From: Clitoria ternatea
Taxonomy: Eukaryota; Streptophyta; Magnoliopsida; Fabales; Fabaceae
Assembly: GCA_037962975.1 (NCBI GenBank)
Contig: CM075675.1
Span: 44,934,501-44,998,500 of the forward strand
Length of the DNA stretch: 64,000 nt
Direction: 5' to 3'
The translations under genes were made by a program, and so were the position numbers. The notes under the pieces are model-generated. The model worked only from the letters and a program-made list of their open reading frames with translations. It was not told the origin of the DNA and did no database searches. This document shows, piece by piece, positions 12,472 through 24,064 of the stretch (positions are counted from its first letter, which is position 1; each line of letters begins with the position of its first letter).

Positions 12472-15019
12472 CACCATCCTATGAGAATTGTTATGTGATG
12501 TTGCTATCGCTTAAGTTTATAAACCAAAATTATAATAATTATGTGAAGTCCAAACAAAAGAAGTTAAGATTACATGTATTGGTGATCATTTTTTGCTTCT
12601 AAACTATTATAACAAATAAACCGGTCAGTATTTTGACAAATAAAAGTTGTTACCTTATACTGATGGGTTAATACTGAATGTGAATATTGAAAAAGATTAA
12701 CAAACTTTGTACCTACGTACTCTATAATTTTAAAGTTTCATTCATGGTTGAATTTCTTTAAAAATTTTAAACTAAAAACAAAGAATTAAGTTTATGATTT
12801 TGAAATGTTAGTTTTCAAACTTTGTTAAAAATGTATTAAAGAAGGTTTCAGATAATTTTATTTTAAAAAAATTATTTTTAAAATTGTATTTGAAATAAAA
12901 AAAAAAATCAAAGTAATCCAAATATGTTTAAAGTTGTACTCATAATTTGGTTGTTTTCCAACCCTCTTATACATGTGCTTAATTACATTTAGTTATATGT
13001 ACATTTATAAATGAATATTGTAACATGATTTGGCTTTATTGTAGGTTCTATCACTGAAGCTAGATGAGTGGACAGATGAACAAGTTGATGCATTGGTTAA
13101 GTTGGGTGGAAATACAGTAATCAATAAGAAGTATGAAGCATACATTCCAAGTTACATAAAGAAGCCAAAATCAAATTCATCCATTGAGGAGCGCTCTGAT
13201 TTTATCAGGTAATAACACATTCCTAATTCTTTTGTACAAGTACTTATATATGATACACTAATTTGGTTTTATATATAATTCAGGAAAAAATATGAGTTAC
13301 TACAGTTTGTGGATCCTGAGGACAATATGTCTTGTCCCTTTATACCCTCTCATGCAAGAACTTCGTTACCCTCTCAAACCCCACCAGATAAAAAACATTA
13401 TGATAAACAACCAACTAAAAATCGTATTGGAAGCGCATTTCGAAATAGTTGGGGATCAAGAAAAGATTCTGACCATAAAACTTCAAAAAAGATTAGCAAC
13501 TCATTGGTAATGTATCATGTTTTTTTACTGTTTTAGTCTTTAACTTGCCAATATGAAATTTCCACATATAAAAGAAACGTATCAAGATTGAAGTTTTAAA
13601 ATTTTGTTTTTCCTTATTTATTGTTATAGGCAGGTATGGTTGAATTTGTTGGGTTGATCAAGGTTAATGTGGTTAAGGGAACTAACTTGGCTGTTCGAGA
13701 TATATTGACTAGTGACCCTTATGTCATCTTATCGTTGGGTCATCAAGTGAGTTTCTTCTTATCTTATTACTTCATTGCCAATTTGGTATCATACATGTAA
13801 TAATTAACAATGTATATCTTTCATATTTATTTTTGCAGTCAGTAAAGACACGTGTCATAAAGAACAATTTAAATCCGGTTTGGAATGAAAGCCTAATGTT
13901 GTCCATTCCAGACCATATTCCTCCTCTTAAAGTGGTAAGTTGAAATAAAGGAAAAAGAAAGAATATAATCAAATTTTTATTAATTATATCAAAAATCACA
14001 TATTAAGCTTTATTAATTTTTTTTAACAATAACAACAAATAAATTGTACCTGCACTTCTTTAAGATTGATGAAATTGCAACTAGTACTCTTCCTTGTTCT
14101 TGATATTACTTGGACACTCCTTCTCTTAGGAGAAGATATTCAATGTTATATTTTCATATAATTGAGCAAGAGTTAAGTAGGTGTAAGGATTTAAACTTTT
14201 TTTAGTATGCACTATTTAGACTCAAATTCGATAAGATAATGATAAATGACAAAACTCTTTCTACCTTATAATTTAGTACAACGACAAAATTCTCTTTATT
14301 AAACTTTTTTAAAAAATTTATCAATAACAACTCAATAATAAGTATTTTAATATAATATGGCCATTTTTATCCTTTTTTGTCCTTCTTATATTTTCAATTT
14401 ATATGCGAGAAAAATAGTAGTTTAAGCTTTTGTCACAGCAATTTTGATATTGTTAACATCATTAAAAATTTGGTAAACAACTTGAGAGTTATGATACAAT
14501 TTCCTCTTCCTAATTTTGAAAATTTCCATTCTTCAGTCTCTAGTTGTTACTCAACTGGTTTTAATATGCATACTATTGAACTTTTTAGATTATTTCACCC
14601 ATACTTTTTTATTCATCACTTCCCTAGATTTTTTAAAAACCTTAATTCCTTGAACTATTGTAGTTGATTACATATATTATACATTCTTTTATGTTCTACT
14701 TGTGTTTGATCTAACCTTGTTATGTATACATGTGTAGCTTGTGTACGACAAAGATACATTTAAATCAGATGATTTTATGGGTGAGGCTGAAATAGACATT
14801 CAACCTCTATTTGCAGCGGCAAAAGCATATGAAAAATCTTCAATCAATGAGTCCATGCAACTTGGAAAATGGGTAGCCAGTGGTGATAACACTCTTGTTT
14901 CAGATGGTATCATCACCCTTGAAGAAGGAAAGGTTAGACAAGGTATTTCATTGAGGCTACAAAATGTTGAAAGAGGTGTATTGGAGATTGGGCTTGAATG
15001 TGTTCCTTTAACTCAATAG
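6674..15019 (+). CDS. AGD11: ARF-GTPase activating protein with C2 domain, AGD11-like
   Basis: Stimulates GTP hydrolysis on ARF small GTPases in vesicle traffic; the C2 domain of this class binds phospholipid. Proposed exons: 6674-6680, 8158-8244, 9572-9656, 10140-10215, 13045-13208, 13284-13506, 13630-13746, 13839-13934, 14738-15019. All introns are GT-AG and the joined frame is 1137 nt, or 378 residues, close to the Arabidopsis AGD11 length. The ArfGAP zinc finger is C49-x2-C52-x16-C69-x2-C72, followed by the arginine-finger motif VHRSLG (Arg77). The C2 domain starts near residue 218 with GLIKVNVVKGTNL, then SDPYVILSLG, NPVWNE and YDKDTF...FMGEAEID. Exons 2-9 are well supported by phase and similarity. 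The 7-nt coding first exon is an inference. Large introns carry (TA)n tracts. The symbol means AGD11-like, from recalled similarity rather than a search. Confidence 0.9.
9402..9442. repeat. (AT)n microsatellite in intron 2
   Basis: About twenty uninterrupted AT dinucleotides, 130 bases upstream of exon 3 of the ARF-GAP gene. It is likely polymorphic in length. Confidence 0.95.
10279..10315. repeat. (TA)n microsatellite in intron 4
   Basis: About eighteen uninterrupted TA dinucleotides, beginning 64 bases after exon 4 of the ARF-GAP gene. Confidence 0.95.
12423..12468. repeat. (TA)n microsatellite in intron 4
   Basis: About twenty-two uninterrupted TA dinucleotides within the 2.8-kb fourth intron of the ARF-GAP gene. 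The rest of that intron is AT-rich, and I recognise no element in it. Confidence 0.95.
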
Positions 15020-16630
15020 CTCATATACAATTGGAGAGTCAAAACTAAGTAGAATGCATTTTGGAACATTTATGTTTATAGATTATCCTATCTTGTCTTT
15101 TTTGTGTACATTATTCTGTGAGAACCACGATTCTTTAGATGAACAAAAGATCAGTAAAGAGTTTTTAGGAGAAAGCTTATTGATTATGTCTCTCAAGCTC
15201 ACGCCTCATGTTAAAGTTGGAGTTATATGTATAATTTTGTTAACTACCACTCAAGGGTAACTATTAAAGAATTGAAAATGAATTTTTTTAAATGACATTA
15301 CCCATGTAGTCCTAATCACAAAAAAATGTTTATGTTTGGTGGTTAGAATTGCTTGTTATTACAGTGCTTAGCTATCACATATTTGTTTTTTGAAACTTTA
15401 ACGGATTCGATAAGTTTACAATAAAAGAATATATTGGTTATAAAAAAAAGATTTTCTAAACTAAACTAAACTAATACTATTACACATTCACATAGAATTC
15501 ACTGGAAATAAATGTAAAAAAAATTGAATAAAAAAGTTTCAACAAATTATGTCACTTCCACTTGTGTGGTTATCTGCTTGTGGCATTTTTTGTGTGTGTA
15601 AACACTCAAGAAAATGATAAATCATTACTGACACTTCATAATTGTCAAAATTTTATGAAAATGAATTGCCACAATATTTTTATTATTTTTTAAAAATTAA
15701 ATATGACATTCCTTCTGACATTTCCTATCATAACAAATTTTATTGTTATTATTTGAAACATATACTTAACTATGACAAAATTTATCTTTTTTTCCTGTTC
15801 GGCTTTGACTTGTAATATTGTATATCAAACTAATAAAAACCATTACAAATAATTTCATATTTATATGAAATACTCAATTATTTCAAATAATTCAAACAAA
15901 ATAGATTATTTTAAATTATACTTTATCTAACATATCCAAAACATATGCAACAATAAATTATAATAATCTTTAAAAAATATTCACATCCAAACATATATAA
16001 GTGTTGTTTTATAATAAAAATTAGTTTTTTTAACATGCCCTTTTTGAGTTTGAGTTGGGTAAAAGCACTATTAGCAGCAAAGGTCTTCCAATCAAGTTTT
16101 GACAGAACTATGTTCCCAACAAGGCTCAAACTTTAAACCATTTGATTAAGTTAGAACAATCCCTTCAAGATGATTTACGTATTACTTCTTTTGGTCTATA
16201 ATATAAGAAAAAACTTTCTTCACACTTATTAAGGTATCTGTCAAACTTATTTAATTTTCATGAATTCATTCAAAAAGTAAGTATAATTCTCAAAATTCCC
16301 CTTATTATATTTAATAAAAATATATGTAAAGAAATTGAAAAGTTACATCAAATGAGAGTATTTTGGAGACAGTAGCATTTAATATGAAAAAATTAGTCAA
16401 AATTTATTTATATTAGAGACCAAAATAATTGAATTTTTTTTTTGCTTATACCTCATCTGGTCTCTATTATAAGTGTTCAAATAGCCTCAGAGGTAGTATT
16501 AGAGTTATAGCCCTAGTGAATACCTGAGTACATTGAGTTCTTTTGAATCTTTACATGGTATATAAGAGTACAAAAGATAAGCAAATATTTAGATTACAAC
16601 AGATTGATCATCTTTACAATATCTAAATCT
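15020..16630. other. 3' flank of ARF-GAP gene and AT-rich intergenic DNA
   Basis: Just after the stop codon lies the presumed 3' untranslated region. The remainder is AT-rich with only short open stretches and no recognised domain or repeat boundary. Confidence 0.5.
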
Positions 16631-16639
16631 CTTAAGTCT

Positions 16640-17395
16640 ATTGTGGATCTGAGATAGGATATAAAAAATATTCTAAGCCTTTATTGAGATGGGGTATGTC
16701 GATGCTGAACCATTATATTGGACTAGGGGGCCATGTTGAGTGGGGTTTTGATAATACATGTAGTCTTACTTTGGCTCCAACAAAAAGGCTTGTCCTTCTT
16801 AAGAGCTTAATTTTAACCCTCTTCTACAGGCGGGGGGAACATAAGCCCACCGACGATGAGTTTTGTTCAAGATGACATAGCGATACCATAGACTGACCTA
16901 GATGAGACTTACCTTATAGGCCAAGTGATCATGTGGATTGTTCTAAACAAGTCTTGGCTGAGTTACTGCCTTAGTAAAAATTTTGCTAGGAAAACCTATA
17001 GTGGGAGAAAACCACATCGAAGGGAGAAAGAGTGTAAAACATAAGTAATAATGCATAATGCCTTCATAAGTTAACTTGTTTCTATGTTGTGATCGAGGAG
17101 TTAAAGGAACGAGAAGGCTGAGAAGTTTGTAAATGATGTCGATGTTGCCTCATTAAAAACTTTGCTAGGAAAACCCAGTGGGAAAAGATCACTATGAAGG
17201 GGAAAATAGTGCAATATGTAATTTTTTCTTTCTTTTTTCAAGTAGTAATACGCAATGCCTTTATAAACAAATTTTCTTCTATGTGGTGAGAACAAGGAGT
17301 TGAAAAGGAGCGCCAAAAGGTCAAGAAGCTCACGAATGATTAGAAGGCCAAACAGAAGACCTCCAAAAAACTTGTAGCTCACTTGGAGCCCAAGA
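16640..17395 (+). repeat. LTR/leader remnant with a tandem ~180-bp duplication
   Basis: Two imperfect direct copies (about 16962-17135 and 17143-17340) each begin GCCT..TTAAAAA.TTTGCTAGGAAAACC followed by GTGGGA, then share AATGC..AATGCCT, TTCTATGT.GTGA and AAGGAG. The phrase TTTGCTAGGAAAACC(CA)GTGGGA is common in U5 or adjacent parts of plant LTR retrotransposons. No LTR ends or coding region are visible, so this is an old fragment. Confidence 0.45.
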
Positions 17396-17412
17396 AAGTT
17401 CTTCGTAAGTTA

Positions 17413-17577
17413 GTGTTCGTTTAGTATGCAGTTGGGGAAATAAAGTTATGAAAATATAAAAAATCTAAAGGTTAATATTGATCTTTCACGTTGTTTGAGA
17501 TAGTCAAAACTTCATTTGACCGTAGGATCTTTATTTGGAGATGGGTTTAACTAACCCAATAGGGACCAAACACTCCA
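17413..17577. mobile_element. PIF/Harbinger-like MITE, copy 1 (165 bp)
   Basis: The element is flanked by TTA on both sides (17410-17412 and 17578-17580) and has ends GTGTTCGTTTAGT...GGGACCAAACACTCCA. Its interior (GAGTTATGAAAAT-like, then AAAGGTTAATATTGAT and TTTCACG) matches the MITE at 57315-57486 along its whole length, so the two are copies of one family. A three-base TTA/TAA duplication with a GGGTCCGTTTGGTT-type terminal repeat is the Tourist/Harbinger pattern. This copy is diverged at its termini. Confidence 0.75.
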
Positions 17578-17759
17578 TTAGTCATGGAGCACTAGACTGA
17601 CAAAGAAGTTGTAGGGATAAAATGGGAGCAGGTGTTAATCGCTAGACTTTAGAAGTTGAAAGATGTTGAGGTAGCCCAATTTGAGGCTGGTTTTAAGCTA
17701 GCCGAGTACCTTTGTTGTAATCTTAATTTTGTTCTAATGAATGTTATAAGGGAGGTTTA

Positions 17760-19361
17760 GTGCCTGTTTGGTTCTACCCACGTTCTCCGTTCTGTCTCCG
17801 TTTTGTCTCCCTCAACGTCAAAATCTTCTGTCTCCCTAACGGAGCTCTGTTTGGTTCACCCTGCATTCTGGAAACCTCTATTGAAGCTCCATTTGCATCC
17901 CCAAAACTCTGTCCGCATAAAGGTGCCTCTTCCTTCCCTCAACTGAACGCGTTTAGGCGAAAAGACCAGCGTACCGTCCAATTTTGGTTGAAAACTCTGT
18001 CACCTACCCTCAAAGGTGACTTCTTTACACGGTTGGAGGCTACATCTCGTACAAAGGCGTAACCTTCTATCCCTCATCTTCTCCGATTTGCTTTTGCTAG
18101 TTTTCTGTTGGGCTCTCTGTCTCTCTTTTCTTTGGCTCTCTGTTTCTATTTTTGTGGGGTGGGTTCTGTTGAGGTTTCTTTTCTGGTGTGGGTTTAGGGT
18201 TGGGTTGAACGGTGGTGGTGATGGGTGGCCGTTAACGGAACTGAGTGAGAGGGTTGTTGTGATGGAGTTGTGGGTTATGGGTGTTCTTTTTCTGTTTTTG
18301 GGTGAAGGTGAGTTACGGGTTTGGGGGGTTTCACGGTGGGTAGGCCATGGGGGTGGGGTTTCGTGATGGGGCTGTGAGGGGATGGCTGATGGTGATGGAG
18401 ATGGGTGGGGGATGGGTTTAGGGGGACAGTGATGGGTCACGGGTGGGTGGGTGGCGTGGGGATGTGGTGGTGGTAAGGCTATGAGGGTGGTGCTGGTGGG
18501 GATGTGGTGGTGAAGTGTGTGGTGGTGGAGGTTGAAGTGGGTGGTGGACTATGGGTGGGTTTTTTTGGTTAGAGTGTATTGTAAAGTTTTTTTTATGGTA
18601 TTTTTTTAATTTAAATTCTGATTTATTGTGATATAATGTTTATTAAATTCTAATTTATTGTAATATAATATGTATTAAATTCTGATTGATTGTAATGTAA
18701 TGTGTATTAAATTATAATTTATTGGAATATAATTCTGATTTATTGGAATGTAATTTAAGTGTATTATAATGGGTATTGAATTTAATATATTAATTATAAT
18801 GTGTATTAAATTTAATATATTAATTCTGATTTATTGTAATATTAAATTTAATATTATAAAAATATTAAATTTAATATATTACATTTATTTTAATATGTAT
18901 AATTAAATTTAATATATATAACTTTTAATTTATACATATAATATTAATATATATAAATATACATATAAATTACAACTAACTTGTTAAAAAATAATACCCT
19001 TTTTGGTAAAAAAATAATAGGCCATTTTATTAAAAAAATCGATTTTCTAAAAAAATCTAATTATACATAATATTACATAAATATATACTAATTTTGATAT
19101 AATATCTATTTATATTATTAATATATACATATTCAATACATTTTTTACTAGATACCCTTTTTGGTAATTTTCACACAAACTATCATTTACCCAACCTAAC
19201 TTTTTTTCCAGCCAAACACAATCACTACTTCTCAACCCACTTTTACTCAACCTAACTTTATCAACAACCAAACACAACTCAGTTTACAAAACCTCAGTTT
19301 TCTCAACCCAATTTATAAAACCCCAGTTTTCTCAACCAGGTAGGGTAACCAAACGGACCCC
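17760..19361. mobile_element. Long non-autonomous Harbinger-like element (1.6 kb)
   Basis: The left end GTGCCTGTTTGGTTCTACC (after TTA, 17757-17759) pairs with the right end GGTAACCAAACGGACCCC (before TA). The terminal repeat is thus of the GGGTCCGTTTGGTT type seen in the short MITEs nearby. The interior holds a G-rich, low-complexity plus-strand stretch (18130-18560) followed by a very AT-rich part. An open minus-strand frame of 146 residues (18440-18000) is proline/serine-rich and looks like a composition artefact. No transposase or DDE motif is present. The right target duplication is imperfect, so the precise ends are uncertain by a base or two. Confidence 0.6.
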
Positions 19362-19479
19362 TAGGATGGGAAACTAGTTGATGTTCTCTGATGTATTTTA
19401 TTTTTCCTTTAAAGGCTTTATTAACTTTTCTATGACTTGGTTTAGAATAGTTTTGCTTGAACTTGTTGAATTTTTCTCC

Positions 19480-19715
19480 TCGTATATTTTCGGGCTTGCC
19501 TATCCAATAATTAGAAAATTCATCGAGAGAGAATGCTTCGAGGGCTTGGCCCTATTGAGCATATTTAGGGGCTCAGTCTATCTTCAATAAATAGAAAATT
19601 CTTTGAGAGAATGCTTTGAGGGGCTTGACACCTATTCAATAAATAGAAAATTCTTTGAAAGGATTCTTCAAGGGGCCTGGCCCTATTTGAACATATTTTA
19701 CAGCTTTAGGGGCTT
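19480..19715. repeat. Degenerate tandem repeats (about 75-bp unit, 3 copies)
   Basis: Three copies share CAATAATTAGAAAATTC or AATAAATAGAAAATTCTTTG, then GAGAGAATGCTT..AGGG..TTGGCCCTATT. They sit immediately before an LTR-like TGTAACATCC start at 19716. No function is apparent. Confidence 0.6.
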
Positions 19716-21990
19716 TGTAACATCCTTATTTCTGGTAAGTAGTCTTAAACTCAGTAGGTTTTCCCTTATGAGAGTTTTTGTAGATAATAATTAATACAGA
19801 TAACATTTCATAAGAAGAATAATGAAAATGGGACGAGGAGACCCGATAAAAGAACAAGTATATATAACAATAATAATATTTAATAATATAATAGTTGTAT
19901 TTAGCAATTAAATAGAGAACCCCGTGGGAAGTCAAGAATTGACTATTTGACCCCATATCTAGTGTGTGTGTGTGTGTGTGTGCGTGTGTGTATAAAACTG
20001 GTTAAGCTAGTACCATCGCTCGCGTGAAACAAGGAAAGATCGAGTCAATTTTCGCACACCCAATTTATTCTGAAAAGGAGCCCCCAATTAATCGTGCAGG
20101 TACTTCGGGATATTCGATTTCAACATAATTAGTCTCTAGTGAATCATTTCGATAAATCAAATACTTCTCCTGAAGAGCCACAACTCTAATTCGGACCCCA
20201 TCAACCTTGTTTTTCGGAAAAACTAGCTAGTTAAATCGGAACCCCTGAGTCCGGCTCTAATACCTACCTTTACTGTTTTGAGCCTAACTTTATCATATGA
20301 TATCGAAATCGAGCAATTCTCATCCTGGTTTATTCATTATAAAAAACCTAACAATCTCTATTTCTAGCCTCAAACTCCAATTAACAACCTATCATTTCCA
20401 ATTCGATAAACCAATAATTTGTACTCTGAAAACCCGTTATTTAATCCCGTTAAATTCCATTAATTTACGAGAAAATTCATATCTTTTTCATACGAGCTTA
20501 GAATTAGTTTGTTTCAATTTTCTTATTCTCATACCAAACCCTTCTACAATTCTTGTGAAGAACTCAAAAGCTAGTTCCAGCTTGACCATCCTCGAAAAGC
20601 TAAACTTTTCAGGGAAAAACTATTTCTGTAATTGATCGACCCAGTCGTAAAAAAAGAAACACAAATATCTCCCTCTCACGAAGTGAAAATCACTTTGTTC
20701 TTTTTTCCATGGCTTCGTGTCGAAAAACCCTACAACTTTCATGAAGAGCTCAAAAGCTAATTCCCAAGGGATTTTGCACACAAAATGTATCTTTTTCAGT
20801 TTTAAGTTTTCGGGAGCTTCGAGAACATTTTCCTTGGTTCGGGCATAACTTTTGCTCCGAGTGTCTAATTTTCACGTGTCATATACTATTTTGAAGAGAA
20901 AAATGAGATCTACAACTTTTATCTTAACCACTTTTTCTAATTTCAACCGTAATTATTTCTTATACCTTCCTTAAAGTTAAGCATTAAAAATCATAACTAG
21001 CGTTTCATCTGGTAACGATTAATTATCGACCCGACAGAATGATTTCCTTATAAATAGGAAAGAAATCTATTAGCCTCTTCTTCTCCATCAGAATAACACA
21101 CCCTTCTCTCTCTCCTTATGCCTTCCCTCTCTCCCTCTCCTCCATGGCCGCTGGCCACCAACCTCCAAACGACCGTCGTTTCTCATTGAAACTACAACTG
21201 ACTACCACAGACTTTTGCCATTCTTCTTCCTCTACTAGTTCCACTTCCTAAAACCACGTCTAAACTCCATATTCTACCTTTGGACAATAGCCCTTCACAC
21301 TGCCATGGCTGTCACCACGATCTCCTTTACCTCCAAAACTCACTGTTCTTCCTTCTAACGACCTCCGATCATAGTTTCTTTTGATTTCCACCACACTAAC
21401 GCAATTACCACCATCTCCAGCCATTACTCACCACCATGGATAGCCTCTACATGTCCTCCCTTCACCTTGCTCGGATCCTTTGCATGTCGCTGGATTCGGG
21501 TCCCGATCGTCACGTAGATTCCAACGACATAGCTAGATCGCCGATCGAAGCTACTGTTTGAAAGTTGAGTTTTTGACCTTTCGTTGGATAATGGGGAAAC
21601 AAAACCACAGGTAAAGAGGGTATACTTTCTGGTATCCTGGGGTGAACCATGGGCTTGGAAAGATTAAGGTTCCTTTTGGACCTTTACCCTTCTAAGGCCA
21701 GGCTCAAGAAGTTCTTGGTAAATTAATTTATTTTCACATATCTTCATTCTTTTCTTACTCTAGTTGTGATTTTTGGATGTGAATCTTTGTACTGACTTTG
21801 GTGATTGTTTGAGTTAAACAAGTACTTGACTAATAAAAACACTAAAAGAAAAAGACATTGGGTGTCAATGGGGTACCGATTGGTCAAAATGTGATACCGG
21901 GGCTATAAGGATGGATGGACATGTGAACTTAGAATGAAAACTGAACCTTGACAAATTGACCATTATGACGATATTAAAGCAAAGTAGCTG
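19716..21990 (+). repeat. LTR-like fragment (TGTAACATCC family), right end undefined
   Basis: Starts TGTAACATCCTTATTTC, a terminus common among plant Ty3-gypsy LTRs and similar to the inverted LTR ending at 27653. A good TATA box (TATAAATAGG, 21049-21058) is followed by a pyrimidine-rich leader (CACACCCTTCTCTCTCTCC). This matches the U3-R layout of a long LTR. I could not find the 3' end, a primer site or coding sequence; a MITE begins at about 22003. Call this a probable truncated LTR. Confidence 0.45.
19962..19992. repeat. (GT)n microsatellite
   Basis: About fifteen GT dinucleotides with one C interruption, inside the LTR-like fragment. Confidence 0.9.
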
Positions 21991-22002
21991 ACATATATGT
22001 AC

Positions 22003-22448
22003 GGAAATGGACCAGGCCGTCTATCAGGGGCCTGTGGCCTAACTCGTTTAAAGCCTACATAGGCTAGGCTTATCGAGCTAGAAGGCCAGACTTAGGTTTT
22101 AAAAAAGGTATTTTAAACTAAACAAGTCAGGTCATAGGCTTTCTAAAAAGCCTTTGAAGCCCAATAGGCTGGCCTTTTTAATTAGATTAATTATTAATTA
22201 CTTATATATATATATTACATATTTACATTAGGAGGGAAAGGAACACAAATTTTATTTAGGTTATTCTGGGCCTTTTAAAAGTCTCACTATAAGCAGGTTT
22301 TTAAATGGGTCAGGCCTTCAAACAGGCCGGACCAGACCTTAAAAAAAGCCTATGACAAGCTAATAGGTCAGACTCAGGCCTTGAAAATTTGATGTAAGCC
22401 AGGCTCAAGCCTTTTAAAGCCCGGCCCGGCCTGGCCCATTTCCATCCC
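22003..22448. mobile_element. MITE with GG(G)ATGGAAATGG-type terminal repeats
   Basis: The left end GGAAATGGACCAGGCC pairs with the right end GGCCTGGCCCATTTCC followed by ATCCC. The interior repeats GC-rich words such as AGGCCTGTGGCC and GGCCGGACC, separated by an AT-rich centre. Two other elements here (42465-42933, 55993-56431) share this terminal layout, with GGGATG at one end and CATCCC at the other. It encodes no protein and no clear target duplication was found. Confidence 0.6.
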
Positions 22449-22689
22449 TCCTGATATATTGCTATATTTATCCTCAATTGCGTTAGTACCAAAAGTTACG
22501 ACACAAAATGAACATTTAACTAATCACACTAAGTTATTACAACAAATAAAAATTAACCACATCCTTATCATTACTATAACTCCTGTTATCATCACTGTTA
22601 TTATTGTTATTTTTATTAATATTAATATTATTGTTATTGTTGAGAAAAACTCTGGTCAAATATATAAGTTTTAAGTCCTGTTGGACCAA

Positions 22690-23930
22690 ACCCCAGACTT
22701 TATGATTTGTTTATATCGATCGTCAAGTATTTACACTAAAGGAATAAAGTCTAAACTATTCATAACATTTCTTTTAGTGTATAAGTAATTTCAGGATACA
22801 AAGATTAGTTTGTAAAAACAAATGGGGAGCTTGTGTGTTCTAAAAAGTCTGGTAGAACAACAAAAGTCTGATAGAAGCATCCTGATTAAAGAACTCTCCT
22901 TCAATGTTCGAAAATTCTATTTTGGTGATGCTTCAGGAAAAATGATCACATCGTATTTGTTTGCCTATGATCAAAGAACAAAAAAAACAAAATCAACACG
23001 AGCAGCGGTCGTCAATGTACCTACTCCCGTGAATTCTGATCACAAGTCAGAAATCTCATCAGGACATCTCAGAAAGCAACCTCTCGCTTAATCAAGAATA
23101 AGTTCACAAAAGGTCTTATGCATGGAAAGGCATGAGAAACTATTCTCGTGAAAATACTGAAATATGATTCAGACCTCTCTCAAGGTTGAATTCAATTTCA
23201 AGGTCTGATCTTAAGAAGCTTAAGGCAAAATACCTTCAAAGGATTTCCAACGTCTATATCTACTTTCAAAAAGCAATAACATATATATCTTTCAAGTCAC
23301 TATAAATATCAAGGAAGTTTGAACATCAAATATACAAGAAATATCTCAGAAGAAAGCTCTTCAGGCTATCATTCAATCTCATTCTAGTTCATTTTCTTGT
23401 AAAAAATAAAGACCCTCGTTACTTTCTAGCTCTGCTTCTAGCATACTCAAGGTCTTATGTCAAAAACACTTAGTGTTTGATCTTAAAATTGTTTATTTTT
23501 GTACACTAAGTTCTAAAAACATTTTTTATTCTTGTTGTTTGTATAAGTCTGGTAGGTTACCAGAACAACTTTGTGTTAGGAAACACTTTGGCCTGAAGAG
23601 GCTTTCGAAAGAATACTTGGGTTAAGTCAGAAGTGGCTTGTTGAAAGAATACTTGGGATAAGCTAGAAGTGGCTGGTGTAAGGAATACTTGTAGCACGGG
23701 TCTGGTGCTGATATTGTAAAGGAGATTTTTTTACAATAATGGAAATCCTTCAAGTTGGAAAGGACTGGACGTAGCTTGAGTTGGAAGTGAACTAGTATAA
23801 ACTTTGTGTGTTTATTATCTCTTACTCATCTTTGTTTGATTACTTGTACATTTTATTTTGATACTTAATTTAGGCGAAAAAGAGTCTAAGACTTATTCAA
23901 CCCTCCTTCTAAGTCTGACTCTGAACCATC
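22690..23930 (+). repeat. SIRE/Maximus-type Copia LTR remnant
   Basis: Contains a chain of short words characteristic of legume SIRE-like LTRs near the U3/U5 end: GTAGCACGGGTCTGGTGCTG, then ATTGTAAAGGAG, ACTGGACGTAGC, TTGGAAGTGAACTAGTATAA, and CTTTGTGTGTTTATT. A small tandem duplication of about 33 bases (GAATACTTGGG.TAAG..AGAAGTGGCT, 23611-23675) precedes them. No internal coding region is attached, and I could not set exact LTR ends. The open frame of 89 residues at 22822-23091 lies inside and resembles no protein I know. Confidence 0.5.
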
Positions 23931-23933
23931 AGT

Positions 23934-23947
23934 TATTATTATCATCA

Positions 23948-24002
<55 letters not shown>

Positions 24003-24064
24003 TACTACTACTACTACTACTACTACTATTAATATTACTATTATTATTATTATTACTATTATTA
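23934..24064. repeat. Compound trinucleotide microsatellite (ATT)n(ACT)n(ATT)n
   Basis: An ATT run to 24000, an ACT run at about 24001-24029, then mixed ATT again. Long leucine- or valine-only frames in this tract are consequences of the repeat and are not genes. Confidence 0.95.

Noticed and set aside
18000..18440. 146-residue Pro/Ser-rich minus-strand frame and 116-residue plus-strand frame
   Set aside because: Both come from a G-rich low-complexity tract inside a non-autonomous element; no domain and no conserved start.
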